The notes beneath the pieces were generated by a model, which did not search any database, was not told where the DNA came from, and saw only the letters and a list, made by a program, of their open reading frames with translations. Positions 48,744 through 57,880 of a DNA stretch of 64,000 nt are shown here, in pieces (the stretch's first letter is position 1; the number at the start of each line of letters is the position of its first letter). The stretch lies in assembly GCA_050692555.1 (NCBI GenBank), contig JBOGVS010000003.1, positions 1 through 64,000 on the forward strand, written 5' to 3'. This stretch comes from DAITPV01 sp050692555 (GTDB lineage: Bacteria; Actinomycetota; UBA4738; CALAEC01). The position numbers and the translations under genes are program-made.

Positions 48744-51401
48744 ATGGGCGAGCTTCCGACGGGGACGGTCACGTTCCTGTTCTCCGACATCGAGGGCAGC
48801 ACACGCCTGGTCGACCGGCTGGGCGACCGGTACCGGTCGGTGCTGGAGAAACACCAGGAGCTGCTCCGAGAGGTCTTTTCCGCCGCCGGCGGGGTCGAGG
48901 TCTCCACCGAGGGCGACTCCTTCTTCGTCGTGTTCGACAGCCCTTCCCGGGCGGTGGCCGCGGCGGCCGAGGCGCAACGGGCCTTGGCCGCCCACCCGTG
49001 GCCCGATGGCGCCCAGGTCCGGGTCAGGGTGGGGCTGCACACAGGAGAGGGGGTGCTCGGCGGCGACAACTACGTGGGACCCGACCTCCATCGAGGGGCC
49101 CGCATCGCCGCGACGGGGCACGGCGGCCAGATCGTGGCCTCCTCGGCCACCCGTGCCCTGGTGGAGCACACCTCGCCCGAAGGCGTCACGTTCGTGGACC
49201 TCGGCGAGCACCGCCTTAAGGACCTCCCCCGGGCCGAACGTCTGTTCCAGGTGGTGGTTGAAGGGCTGCCGTCGGAGTTCCCCTCGCTCCGGTCGATGGA
49301 CGCTCGGCCCAACAACCTCCCCTCGCAGCTCACCAGCTTCGTGGGTCGCCGGCGGGAGATCGACGAGGTGAAGGAGGCCCTGGGACGGACCCGGCTGCTG
49401 ACGCTGACGGGCCCGGGGGGAGCGGGCAAGACTCGGCTCAGCCTCCAGGTGGCCTCGGAGCTGCTGCCCGAGTACGGGGACGGAGCGTTCTTCGCGGCCC
49501 TGGCGCCGATCACCGATACGAGCCTGGTCATGTCGACGGTGGCGACCGCGCTCGGTCTGGGCGAATCCCCCGAGCGGTCCCCGCTAGAGCAGGTCTCCGA
49601 GCACCTCAGAGACAAGGAGCTCCTCCTGGTCCTGGACAACTTCGAACAGGTCATCGATGCCGCGTCCGAGGTGGGCCAGCTGCTCACCCTGACCGAGAAG
49701 GTCCGCGTCCTGGTCACCAGCCGGGAGCCGCTCGGCCTGCACGGCGAGGGCGAGTACCCGGTTCCACCGCTGGGCCTCCCGGACACCGAGCACCTCCCTT
49801 CACTGGAGGCCTTGAGCCAGTTCGAATCGGTGGCCCTGTTCATCGAGCGGGCGGCGTCGGTCAAGCCCGATTTCGGCGTGACCAACGACAATGCGCCCGC
49901 GGTCGCCGAGATCTGCGCCCGGCTGGACGGGCTTCCGCTGGCCATCGAGCTGGCGGCGGCAAGGGTGAAGGTCCTCACGCCACAGGCGATGCTGGCCCGG
50001 CTCGAGCACCGATTGCAGGTCCTGAGCCGGGGCTCCCGCGACGTGCCCACCAGGCAGCAAACCCTCCGCGATGCCATCGGCTGGAGCTACGACCTGCTCG
50101 AGGAAGACGAGCGTGCGCTGTTCGCCCGCCTGTCGGTGTTCGTGGGTGGCTTCAGTCTCGAGGTGGCCGAGACGGTGTGTAACCCGGACGGGGAGCTGGG
50201 CCTGGACACCCTGGACGGCGTGGCTTCTCTGACCAACAAGAGCCTCCTGCGACAGATGGAGAGCGAAGTCGGGGAGTCCAGGTTCTTCATGCTCGAGACG
50301 ATCCGCGAATATGCCGGCGAGCGGCTGGCCCAGTCGGCCGATCATGAGACCGTGGTTCGCAGGCACGCCGCCCACTTCCTGGAGGTGGCCGAGCGCGCCG
50401 CTCCCGAGCTGACCGGTGCCGCCCAGGTCGAGTGGCTGGACATCGTTGCCACCGAGCACGACAACCTGAGGGCCGCCATCGAGTGGGGGGCCGCGCGAGG
50501 CCTCCCATCGGCCCTCCGGATCGGTGCAGCGTTGTGGCGCTTCTGGCAGATCCGGGGCCATCTGCGGGAGGGGCGGGAGCGTCTCGAGCGACTCCTCGAC
50601 TTGCCCGGGGCCCGGGAGGACCCCGCCGTCGCCGCGGCGGCCCTGGAGGCGGCCGGAGGCGTGGCCTACTGGATGGGAGACTTTCGGGCCGCCCGGGAGC
50701 GGTATCAAGAGTGCCTCGAGTTCCGACGCGACACGGGTGACCGGCGGGGGATCGCCGAGGCCACGTACAACCTTTCGTTCGCCCACGGCCTAGCGCCGCC
50801 GCCGCTCCAGGACCTGGAGATGGCCAGCAAGCTGCTCGAGGAGGCCCAGGCGCTGTTCGAGGAGCTCGGCGACCGAGAGGGGATCGCCAAGACCACGTGG
50901 GGCCTGGCCGCGGCTGCCTACGAGGTCGAAGACTGGGAGCGGGTGGCCGAGCTGGCCTCCACCAGTGTCGAGATGTACCGCGGGCTCGATAGCCGGTTCG
51001 GGCTGGCCTGGGCCCTTCACCTCCTGGGCCTGGCTCTCACGCTCCTGGACCGCCCCGACGAGGCCCAGGAGCGGTTGGAGGAGGCCCTCCGGATGTTCCT
51101 CGAGGCCGGCGACCGCTCCGCGCTGGCGCTCCTGTTAGGAGACTTCGCCATCCTGGCCGCCAGCCTCGGTGAGGGCGATCGGGCCATCCGCCTGGCGGGC
51201 GCGGCGGCGGCGGTGGAGGAGGCGGTGGGCACCGGGCTCCTGGCCACCAGCGAGGGGGTCACCCAGCGGATGTCGGGTCTCCGGGAGCTGCTCCCCGCCG
51301 TGGAGTCGGAGCGGGTCTTCCAGGAGGGCCGGGCCATGGCCGCAGAGGACGCGGCGGCCTACGCCCTGGGGGAGGAGCAGGGTCAGGCGTCCACGCCGTA
51401 A
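48744..51401 (+). CDS. Class III cyclase-like/NB-ARC ATPase/TPR regulator
   Basis: An 885-residue multidomain signalling protein. Residues 5-175 are a class III nucleotide cyclase domain (VTFLFSDIEGSTRLVDRL with Asp15; STEGDSFFVVFDS with Asp58). The position that is Asn in the usual NRAAR motif is His (LHRGARIA), so catalysis is uncertain. Residues about 200-450 are a STAND/NB-ARC ATPase (LTGPGGAGKTRLSLQ; LLLVLDNFEQ; RLDGLPLAIELAAARV). Residues 550-885 are TPR-like helices. This layout is frequent in actinobacteria; no target is known. CATAAT lies seven bases before the ATG. Confidence 0.92.
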   Translation: MGELPTGTVTFLFSDIEGSTRLVDRLGDRYRSVLEKHQELLREVFSAAGGVEVSTEGDSFFVVFDSPSRAVAAAAEAQRALAAHPWPDGAQVRVRVGLHTGEGVLGGDNYVGPDLHRGARIAATGHGGQIVASSATRALVEHTSPEGVTFVDLGEHRLKDLPRAERLFQVVVEGLPSEFPSLRSMDARPNNLPSQLTSFVGRRREIDEVKEALGRTRLLTLTGPGGAGKTRLSLQVASELLPEYGDGAFFAALAPITDTSLVMSTVATALGLGESPERSPLEQVSEHLRDKELLLVLDNFEQVIDAASEVGQLLTLTEKVRVLVTSREPLGLHGEGEYPVPPLGLPDTEHLPSLEALSQFESVALFIERAASVKPDFGVTNDNAPAVAEICARLDGLPLAIELAAARVKVLTPQAMLARLEHRLQVLSRGSRDVPTRQQTLRDAIGWSYDLLEEDERALFARLSVFVGGFSLEVAETVCNPDGELGLDTLDGVASLTNKSLLRQMESEVGESRFFMLETIREYAGERLAQSADHETVVRRHAAHFLEVAERAAPELTGAAQVEWLDIVATEHDNLRAAIEWGAARGLPSALRIGAALWRFWQIRGHLREGRERLERLLDLPGAREDPAVAAAALEAAGGVAYWMGDFRAARERYQECLEFRRDTGDRRGIAEATYNLSFAHGLAPPPLQDLEMASKLLEEAQALFEELGDREGIAKTTWGLAAAAYEVEDWERVAELASTSVEMYRGLDSRFGLAWALHLLGLALTLLDRPDEAQERLEEALRMFLEAGDRSALALLLGDFAILAASLGEGDRAIRLAGAAAAVEEAVGTGLLATSEGVTQRMSGLRELLPAVESERVFQEGRAMAAEDAAAYALGEEQGQASTP

Positions 51402-52510
51402 ACCGTGGTGTCCGGCCGGTACGCCTGCCAGGCGAACCAGAACGCGTCGAGGTGAGGGAGCGGCGTCAGGCGCTCGCCTTGCAGAGGACCCGAGGTGGCC
51501 CGTCCGCCCACCGACCACCTCGAGCCGGTCTCCCGGTCGACGATCTCCCCGTTCCGGGCCTCGAACGTGAGCGTTCGGCCGCCGGCCTCGGCGAGGAATA
51601 CTCCCGAGGCTCCCACGTCCCGCCCCCGGGCGATCTGCTCGGTGTCAAGGGCCGAGGCCACCCCGGAGCGCCAGAACACCACGATCCTTCTCCCGGCGAG
51701 GTTGTCTCGGACGACCCCCGCCCCGGAGGGATGGGAGAGCTCCCGGTACGGATAGGCGATCTGCGAGCTCCCGATCACCACTCCCACCACCCGGGCCAGG
51801 GCGGAGAGCCGGTGGTTCACGGCCTGGCGGAAGAATTGCTCGTACGGGCCGTCCAGCCGGTCGTAGTACTCGTAGGGGTTCGTCCCGTACTCGACGGTGA
51901 AGCCGGTCCGGCGGGACAGGACCTCGCCGTCGGGGTGATCGGCCCGCCACTGGGTGAAGGAGAGCAGCTGCACGGGGATCACCTCGAGGTGCGTTCCGGT
52001 CAGCGGGCCCTGCACGGCCAGGCCCTCGAAGTGCGTCCACAGCGACTCGGTCTGCCGGTCGTACATGATCAGTGCGCTCCGGTACAGCTTCCCGGAAACA
52101 CCGAACTCCAGTACGCGTCCGTCTATCTCTCTGTGGAAGGCCACGGCCGAGTTGCACAGCGGGCAGTACGTGACCGCGACCGGCCGGTCGGCGACCACGT
52201 CGTTGACGATCTCGTGGCGGGTGAGGATCTGGGCGGGGTACGCGCGGGCGACACCTCCATGCTCCAGGGCCACCACCGGCTCGCGGCCGGCCAGCCACCG
52301 CTCCGCTTCATGGGGCGGGACGAACCGGGGATCGTTGATCGAGGGGATCGCGTCCCGGGGGAGGACGTCGACGAGTTGCCCCCGGTACACCAGTGGGTCG
52401 GGGTCCTGCATCGGCGGCGACGTCCGTGTCTCCGGGCCTCCGTCCTGGGCGCAGGCCGCTCCGACCAGGACCACGGCCACCGCGGCGGGCGTCAGATGTC
52501 GCCAGACCAT
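51383..52510 (-). CDS. DUF3179 lipoprotein
   Basis: A 375-residue predicted lipoprotein (AAVAVVLVGAACAQ, lipid Cys20) of the DUF3179 family. The conserved Cys motif is VAVTYCPLCNSAVAFHREIDG, followed by FGVSGKLYRSALIMYDRQTESLW. The CPLC pair and SLW segment define the family, whose function is not known; binding of a metal or cofactor on the outer face is plausible. The start at 52510 is fixed by the signal sequence. It converges on the cyclase gene with a 19-base overlap and is divergent from hppD. Confidence 0.88.
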   Translation of the reverse strand: MVWRHLTPAAVAVVLVGAACAQDGGPETRTSPPMQDPDPLVYRGQLVDVLPRDAIPSINDPRFVPPHEAERWLAGREPVVALEHGGVARAYPAQILTRHEIVNDVVADRPVAVTYCPLCNSAVAFHREIDGRVLEFGVSGKLYRSALIMYDRQTESLWTHFEGLAVQGPLTGTHLEVIPVQLLSFTQWRADHPDGEVLSRRTGFTVEYGTNPYEYYDRLDGPYEQFFRQAVNHRLSALARVVGVVIGSSQIAYPYRELSHPSGAGVVRDNLAGRRIVVFWRSGVASALDTEQIARGRDVGASGVFLAEAGGRTLTFEARNGEIVDRETGSRWSVGGRATSGPLQGERLTPLPHLDAFWFAWQAYRPDTTVYGVDA

Positions 52511-52581
52511 GGCCACCAGTTCCAACCGTACGCCGCCGGATCCGATTCCCGGTGGGTAAGATTCCAGTGGAGGTGACGACG

Positions 52582-53688
52582 ATGTCCCAGCCACAGGAAG
52601 ACTTCCTCCCCCTGATGGGGATCGATCACGTCGAGTACTGGGTGGGCAACGCCAGGCAGGCGGCCTACTACTACTCCAAGGCGTTCGGGTTCCGGGTCAC
52701 CGCGTACGCCGGCCCCGAGACCAAGGTTCGAGATCGAGCCTCGTGGCTCGTGGAGCAGGGCGACGCCCGCTACGTGTTCACCGGCGGGATGGGGCCCGAG
52801 AGCGAGGTCACCCGGCACGCCTACGAGCACGGGGACGGGGTCCGCGACGTGGCTCTCCGGGTTCCCGACGCGGCCGACGCATGGGACCAGGCCACCAAGC
52901 GGGGCGCCGAGAGCGTGTTCGAGCCGACCATCCTCGAGGACGAGCACGGCAAGGTGGTCCGAGCCTCGATCAGGGCGTACGGCGACACCCTCCACTCCTT
53001 CGTGGAGCGGGAGAACTACTCGGGGCCCTTCCTTCCCGGCTACCGGACCGAGGAGCCGATCCCCGACGACGGCCCCCCCGTGCGTATCGAGGCCATCGAC
53101 CACGTGGTGGCCAACGTGGAGCTGGGGAAGATGAACGAGATGGTCGAGTTCTACGCCAGGATCCTTGGCTTCAGCCAGCTCGTGCATTTCCGCGACGACC
53201 AGATCTCCACCGAATACACGGCGCTGATGTCCAAGGTGATGTGGGACGGCAAGGGCCGGGTCAAGTTCCCCATCAACGAGCCTGCCGAGGGAAAGAAGAA
53301 GTCCCAGATCGAGGAGTACCTGGAGTACTACCGGTCACCCGGCGTCCAGCACATCGCCATGGCCACCGACGACATCGTCTCGGCGGTCGACGCGCTGCGG
53401 GCCCGGGGCGTTCGGTTCATCCGGGTTCCGGAGACTTACTACGAGGCGCTCCGCGGTCGGATCGGGGAGATCGACCAGGACTTCTCGGACCTGGAGCGGC
53501 TGGGGATCCTGGCCGACCGCGACGAGGAGGGCTACCTGCTCCAGATCTTCACCAAGATCCAGCAGGACCGGCCCACAGTGTTCTACGAGCTGATCGAGCG
53601 CCACGGCTCCAAGGGGTTCGGGCTGGGGAACTTCAAGGAGCTGTTCGTGGCCATCGAGCGGGAGCAAGCCGAGCGCGGCAACCTGTAG
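52582..53688 (+). CDS. hppD: 4-hydroxyphenylpyruvate dioxygenase
   Basis: HppD converts 4-hydroxyphenylpyruvate to homogentisate in tyrosine breakdown, using Fe(II). The 368-residue protein has two vicinal-oxygen-chelate halves. Metal ligands are His in AIDHVVANV, His in GVQHIAMATDDI and Glu in VFYELIERHG, with the C-terminal GFGLGNFKELF helix. It has a short leader: TAAGAT at 52557-52562, then GGAGGTG before the ATG. No homogentisate dioxygenase or other tyrosine gene is adjacent. Confidence 0.96.
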   Translation: MSQPQEDFLPLMGIDHVEYWVGNARQAAYYYSKAFGFRVTAYAGPETKVRDRASWLVEQGDARYVFTGGMGPESEVTRHAYEHGDGVRDVALRVPDAADAWDQATKRGAESVFEPTILEDEHGKVVRASIRAYGDTLHSFVERENYSGPFLPGYRTEEPIPDDGPPVRIEAIDHVVANVELGKMNEMVEFYARILGFSQLVHFRDDQISTEYTALMSKVMWDGKGRVKFPINEPAEGKKKSQIEEYLEYYRSPGVQHIAMATDDIVSAVDALRARGVRFIRVPETYYEALRGRIGEIDQDFSDLERLGILADRDEEGYLLQIFTKIQQDRPTVFYELIERHGSKGFGLGNFKELFVAIEREQAERGNL

Positions 53689-53706
53689 GGGAGCCCAGGT
53701 CGGCGG

Positions 53707-54555
53707 TTACTCGCAGTCCACCACGGTCTCGGCGACGCAGAAGTCCCCGGCGATGTGGGGCCCTCCGTCGGCGGAGTCGTTGCCGTTGCCGCCGTTGAGA
53801 TCGTCGTCGCCACCCTCACCGAAGAGGGCGTCGTCCCCGTCTTCGCCCTGGAGGAAGTCATTCTCGTCGCCACCGAACAGCCGGTCGTTACCTTCGGCGC
53901 CCCGGAAGAAGTCCTGCCCCGGGCTTCCTCGCATGGTGTCCCCGTGCCGGGTGCCGACGTACTCCTCGATCCCTCCCAGGATCGAGTCGGTCCCCAAGCC
54001 GGTCGCCTTCCCGGTCGTGAGATCCAGCGTCACCGGGCCGGGGGCCCGGAACTTGCTGGGAGCGACGATAAGCACGTCGTCGAACACCACGATGTCCTGC
54101 TGCAGGAGCATCGAACCTGCCTCCGCGCCGCCCTCCAGGCGATCGTTCCCGGCGCCCGGCGCCAGAGCGTCTCCCTGATCGCCTCCCGAGAGGAGGTTGT
54201 TGCCGGCCACTTCGATCAGGAGGTCGCTCCCCGCCTCTCCGTAGAGACGGTCGTTCCCCGGCCCGCCCTGGAGCTCATCGTTCCCCTTCCCGCCGCACAG
54301 GAGGTCCCGCCCGCCTTTGCCGATGAGGGAGTCGTCCCCCCCGCCTCCCACGATCACGTCGGCCCGGGGCGTGCCCTTGAGGATCTCGCTCTTCGACTTG
54401 CCCACGATGGTGGCGGCCTTCCCGCCGCACCTGCGGGCGGCATTAGCCGAGGGAGCAACCAGGGCTTGCACTGCCACGATCGAGCCCGCCACCAGGAGGA
54501 TCGTGGCGGCGGCCTTCCGGCGCCGGGTCCGGCTTCCATGGGTCATCTCAACCAT
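53707..54555 (-). CDS. Secreted RTX-like calcium-binding repeat protein
   Basis: A 282-residue protein with a signal peptide (KAAATILLVAGSIVAVQALVAPSANA) and two blocks of Gly/Asp nonapeptides (GGGGDDSLIGKGGRDLLCGG near 60; GAEGNDRLFGGDENDFLQGEDGDDALFGEGGDDD near 220). The intervening segment of about 80 residues lacks the repeat (DIVVFDDVLIVAPSKFRAPGPVTLDL). It is a larger relative of the protein at 13.7 kb. The ATG at 54555 follows AGGAGG by eleven bases; TTG 54564 and ATG 54546 are alternatives. A 12-bp palindrome lies just upstream. Confidence 0.87.
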   Translation of the reverse strand: MVEMTHGSRTRRRKAAATILLVAGSIVAVQALVAPSANAARRCGGKAATIVGKSKSEILKGTPRADVIVGGGGDDSLIGKGGRDLLCGGKGNDELQGGPGNDRLYGEAGSDLLIEVAGNNLLSGGDQGDALAPGAGNDRLEGGAEAGSMLLQQDIVVFDDVLIVAPSKFRAPGPVTLDLTTGKATGLGTDSILGGIEEYVGTRHGDTMRGSPGQDFFRGAEGNDRLFGGDENDFLQGEDGDDALFGEGGDDDLNGGNGNDSADGGPHIAGDFCVAETVVDCE

Positions 54556-54568
54556 TTTCCTCAATCCT

Positions 54569-54580
54569 CCTCACGTGAGG
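54569..54580. repeat. Perfect 12-bp palindrome upstream of the RTX-like gene
   Basis: CCTCACGTGAGG is self-complementary and overlaps the AGGAGG ribosome-site region on the minus strand. It could be an operator or a leader hairpin. Confidence 0.5.
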
Positions 54581-54904
54581 GATCGCGTTCATGGTTGCAG
54601 GCGGCGGAAGAAGTCGATCGTTGTCGGGGGCGCAGGCATTTCTCAATAGCGATTGAATCACGGTATCACCTACGGTCGATTCCCTTCAGACCGTGATGGG
54701 CAGGTCCGGCTTGACCTTGACGGTGATCGCCAGGCCGCCTGCGAGTCCGCGTCCGCCGTGGAGGTCACGGTGAAGGTCGTCTTGGGGGGTTGTGAGCGCT
54801 CCATCATGGGCTTGCTGTGGCTGGCACGGGCGCGTTGCGAGCCAACGTTTGGGCACGCTCATCCCTCCACGGCCTCCGCCGCGCATTACCGCGTGCACCG
54901 GCCG

Positions 54905-54910
54905 TACACT
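54905..54910 (+). promoter_or_regulatory. Leaderless -10 element (TACACT)
   Basis: TACACT, seven bases, then GTG 54918. It helps choose among three consecutive GTG codons. Confidence 0.5.
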
Positions 54911-54917
54911 CCGGGTG

Positions 54918-55469
54918 GTGGTGGGCAACCAGGACGTGGGCGAGGACCGCCGGTCGCACGGCCGGGCGACAGGCGTCACGGTTGCGTTCACGATCGTCGG
55001 TCAGGGGATCGCGATCGTTCTGCTTCCCTGGATCGTGGGTCGGTGGCTCCCCGAGCCGTCCTTCGGCGGACCGTGGCGGTGGGCGGGACTGGGTCTCATC
55101 GTCCCCGGGGTGGCCATGGTCGCGGACTCCTTCGTGCGCTTCGTGCGCCAGGGCCGGGGGACTCCGGCTCCCATCGCCCCGCCCGACCGGCTGGTGGTGT
55201 CGGGACTGTACCGGCGCGTTCGAAACCCGATGTACGTGGGGGTCCTGGCCACCATCATCGGGGAGGCGGTGGTGTGGGGTCGGGTCGCGGTTCTGGGGCA
55301 CGCGGCCGTGCTCTGGCTCATCTTCCATCTGTTCGTCACGCTGTACGAGGAGCCGCACCTCAGACGTCAGTTCGGACCCGCGTACGAGGCGTACCGGCGA
55401 GAGGTCCCTCGATGGATCCCCCGGCTCCGGGCCGCCCCCGCGGTCGCCTCGTCACCACCGATACACTGA
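54918..55469 (+). CDS. Isoprenylcysteine methyltransferase-like membrane protein
   Basis: A 183-residue integral membrane methyltransferase of the ICMT/phospholipid-methyltransferase superfamily. Four or five helices are predicted. The SAM-binding signature RVRNPMYVGVLATIIGEAVVWG is in the middle and the C-terminal motif EEPHLRRQFGPAYEAYRREVPRW is complete. Bacterial members methylate lipids or unknown small molecules; no prenylated partner is evident. Its stop overlaps the -10 of the following decarboxylase gene. Confidence 0.88.
   Translation: MVGNQDVGEDRRSHGRATGVTVAFTIVGQGIAIVLLPWIVGRWLPEPSFGGPWRWAGLGLIVPGVAMVADSFVRFVRQGRGTPAPIAPPDRLVVSGLYRRVRNPMYVGVLATIIGEAVVWGRVAVLGHAAVLWLIFHLFVTLYEEPHLRRQFGPAYEAYRREVPRWIPRLRAAPAVASSPPIH
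55462..55467 (+). promoter_or_regulatory. Leaderless -10 element (TACACT)
   Basis: TACACT, seven bases, then GTG 55475. It lies over the end of the methyltransferase gene. Confidence 0.5.
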
Positions 55470-55474
55470 CCGTC

Positions 55475-56902
55475 GTGGCGCGACCGACGCGCGAGGAGTT
55501 CGAGGCTATCCTCGACCTGATCTCGGGTGAGGCCCGGGCGTACCTGAACACCATCGACGAACGCCCGTTGCGGGTCCCCGATGCCGACGAGCGAGCCGCC
55601 GCCTTCGCCAGCCCGCTCCCCGAAGAGGGCGATGGAGCCGCCACGGCCCTTCACGAGCTGCTGAAGGAGGGACTCGAGGCTTCCGTTGCGTCGTCGGGTC
55701 CGCGGTTCTTCCACTTCGTCCAGGGCGGGGTGACCCCCGCAGCCCTGGGCGCGGACTGGCTGACCACGATCCTCGACCAGAACCCGGGGATGTGGGTGGC
55801 CACCCCGCTGGGGAACGGGCTGGCCGAGGTGAGCGTGGCCTGGCTGCTGGACCTGTTCGGGCTCCCCGCAGGGTGGGGAGGGGCGCTGACCACGGGAGCG
55901 ACGATGGCGAACCTCACCGCGCTGGGCGCTGCTCGGCGCTGGTGGGGGCAACGCCACGGCGTCGACGTGGACCGGGAGGGGCTGGCGGGTCTTTCGCCGG
56001 TCCCCGTCCTGACCGGCGGGTACGTGCACCCCAGCGTCAGAAAGGCCCTGTCCATCCTGGGGCTCGGACGAGAACGGGTTGGGGTATTCGCCAAGGACGA
56101 CGCGGGCCGCGTGGACCTCATCGGCCTGGCCGCAGCGCTTCGGGACCTCGACGGGGCGCCGGCCATCCTGGTCGGCAACGCCGGCGAGGTCAACACTGGC
56201 GACTTCGATCCCATCGCCGACCTGGCCGACCTGGCGGAGGAGCACGACGCGTGGCTGCACGTGGACGGCGCGTTCGGGCTGTTCGCCGCGGCGTCACCTC
56301 GGACCGCCCACCTGGTGGAGGGGGTGGCCAGAGCGCACTCGGTGATCTCAGATGGCCACAAGTGGCTGAACGTGCCGTACGACTGCGGTTTCGCCTTCGT
56401 CCGGGAGCCCTCGCTGCTGCACGGGGCGTTCGCCTCGTCTGCGGCATACCTCGCCGCGGACGACGACCCCCGCGCCCACCTCGACCGGGTGTCGCCGCAG
56501 ATGTCCCAGCGGGCCCGGGCGCTCACGGTGTGGGCCACGCTCCGGGCGTACGGCCGGGGCGGCTACCGCGAGATGGTCGAGCGCCATCTCGACCTGGCCC
56601 AGCGAGTGGCGGGCCGAGTCGACTCCGCTCCGGAACTCGAGCGACTGGCCGAGGTTCCGCTGAACATCGTGTGCTTCCGGTACCACCCGCTCGGTGTGGA
56701 CGACGAGGAAACGCTAAACGATCTGAACCGCGGCCTCGGAGATGCCGTCCTCCGGGACGGCCGGGTCTACGTGGGCACGACCACGTACCGGGGGCGTGTG
56801 GCCTTTCGGCCGGCCATCGTCAACTGGCGGACCCGCCCGGAGGACGTCGACCTGCTCGTCGACGTGATCCGCGAGCTCGGCGCCGATCTGCACTCCTCGT
56901 GA
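55475..56902 (+). CDS. Group II PLP-dependent decarboxylase family protein
   Basis: A 475-residue fold-type I PLP enzyme of the aromatic/glutamate decarboxylase family. Markers are GPRFFHFVQGGVTPAALGADWL, TTGATMANLTALGAARRWW, HPSVRKALSILGLG, the cofactor-facing Asp in WLHVDGAFGLFAAAS, the Schiff-base Lys in VISDGHKWLNVPYDCG, and the C-terminal VYVGTTTYRGRVAFRPAIVNW. The substrate (aromatic amino acid, aspartate or another) is unclear. Its stop overlaps the GTG of a glyoxalase-type gene, implying a shared operon. Confidence 0.9.
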   Translation: MARPTREEFEAILDLISGEARAYLNTIDERPLRVPDADERAAAFASPLPEEGDGAATALHELLKEGLEASVASSGPRFFHFVQGGVTPAALGADWLTTILDQNPGMWVATPLGNGLAEVSVAWLLDLFGLPAGWGGALTTGATMANLTALGAARRWWGQRHGVDVDREGLAGLSPVPVLTGGYVHPSVRKALSILGLGRERVGVFAKDDAGRVDLIGLAAALRDLDGAPAILVGNAGEVNTGDFDPIADLADLAEEHDAWLHVDGAFGLFAAASPRTAHLVEGVARAHSVISDGHKWLNVPYDCGFAFVREPSLLHGAFASSAAYLAADDDPRAHLDRVSPQMSQRARALTVWATLRAYGRGGYREMVERHLDLAQRVAGRVDSAPELERLAEVPLNIVCFRYHPLGVDDEETLNDLNRGLGDAVLRDGRVYVGTTTYRGRVAFRPAIVNWRTRPEDVDLLVDVIRELGADLHSS

Positions 56903-57267
56903 CGAGCCGCATCGTCGGAATCCATCACGTCCAGCTGGCCATGCCCGCGGGAGGGGAGGACTCCGCCCGTCGCTTCTACGGTGATGTGCTGGGCTTGAAG
57001 GAGATCTCCAAGCCGGAGCACCTGGCCTCTCGCGGCGGTTGCTGGTTCCGCGGCGATGATGTCGAGCTCCACCTGGGGGTGGAGGCGTCGTTCACCGCCG
57101 CACGGAAGGCTCACCCCGCCTTCGACGTCAGCGACCTGGACTCCCTTCGACGCGCGCTGGAGGAGGCGGGCGCCGAAGTCGTGGAGGACACTCAACTCGA
57201 GGGCTTCCGCCGCTTCTACAGCGCCGACCCGTTCGGTAACCGGCTGGAGTTCCTGGCTACAGAGTGA
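56899..57267 (+). CDS. Glyoxalase/VOC superfamily protein
   Basis: A 122-residue single vicinal-oxygen-chelate unit pair. Potential metal ligands are His in GIHHVQLAMP, His in DVELHLGVE and Glu in PFGNRLEFLATE. It resembles lactoylglutathione-lyase-like proteins with unassigned substrates. GTG 56899 overlaps the decarboxylase stop (GTGA), so it may act on the product or a toxic by-product of that enzyme. It converges on tetR with an 11-base overlap. Confidence 0.88.
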   Translation: MTSRIVGIHHVQLAMPAGGEDSARRFYGDVLGLKEISKPEHLASRGGCWFRGDDVELHLGVEASFTAARKAHPAFDVSDLDSLRRALEEAGAEVVEDTQLEGFRRFYSADPFGNRLEFLATE

Positions 57268-57868
57268 GGCCGGTGATCCCCCGCCAGGCCAGGCGGACAA
57301 GGGTGTCCACGGTCCGGCGCCGGTCGCGCTTCGAGGCTCCCGGGTTGCGCTGAGCGACCATCTCGGCCATCCCGATGAGGCCGAGGGCCACGTCCGCCGC
57401 CTCTTTCCGGTCGAGGTTCCCTCTCGACTCCCGGACGATGACGTCAGTGACCTGGTCCAGGAGCCGGTCCCGGAACCGGAACACCATGTCCCGGAACTCT
57501 CGTTCGCCGCCCACGGCTTCCTGCATGAGCAGGCGGAACCCCTCGGCGTGGTCGTCGACGAAGTCGAAGTAGGCCTGGAAGGACGCCCGGATCCGCTCGC
57601 GGTTCCCCGGTGAGGACTCCAGAGCGTCGGACAAGCGTTCGCCAAGGGACTGGAGGTCCTCTTCCAGGAGGGCCAGGTACAGCTCCCGCTTGGAGGGGAA
57701 GTGGTCGTACAGGATGGGCTTGGTGACCCCGGCTTCGCGAGCCACCGTGTCCATGGTCACGGTGTGGTAGGCCCGGCGGCCGAACACCTTCCGGGCCACC
57801 TGGAGCAGCTGCTTGCGCCGTTCCGGCGCCCGCATCCGCCTCTTTGCGTGGGTGCGCGTCTCCGCCAT
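57257..57868 (-). CDS. TetR-family transcriptional regulator
   Basis: A 203-residue repressor-type protein. The helix-turn-helix is at residues 15-60 (RRKQLLQVARKVFGRRAYHTVTMDTVAREAGVTKPILYDHFPSKRELYLALL). The C-terminal ligand domain is helical and of unknown specificity. It starts at ATG 57868. It is divergent from an acyl-CoA dehydrogenase gene, and its own TAGGAT -10 overlaps a 31-bp palindrome between them, so autoregulation and control of the dehydrogenase are likely. An acyl-CoA ligand would fit. Confidence 0.92.
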   Translation of the reverse strand: MAETRTHAKRRMRAPERRKQLLQVARKVFGRRAYHTVTMDTVAREAGVTKPILYDHFPSKRELYLALLEEDLQSLGERLSDALESSPGNRERIRASFQAYFDFVDDHAEGFRLLMQEAVGGEREFRDMVFRFRDRLLDQVTDVIVRESRGNLDRKEAADVALGLIGMAEMVAQRNPGASKRDRRRTVDTLVRLAWRGITGLTL

Positions 57869-57880
57869 TTGACGACGTAT

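Larger units (their letters stand above)
54556..54917. other. Region between the RTX-like and methyltransferase genes
   Basis: About 360 bases without a supported gene. The part left of 54690 is less GC-rich. On the minus strand at 54800-54686 two frames look faintly coding (PPKTTFTVTSTADADSQ, then GGLAITVKVKPDLPITV), as if a small gene had been broken. The right end carries the TACACT -10 of the next gene. Confidence 0.4.

Noticed and set aside
48140..49069. A 309-codon minus-strand frame over the pstB-cyclase gap
   Set aside because: Only its central 40 codons look coding; the rest is antisense to the cyclase and low-complexity. Kept only as a note on a possible small gene.
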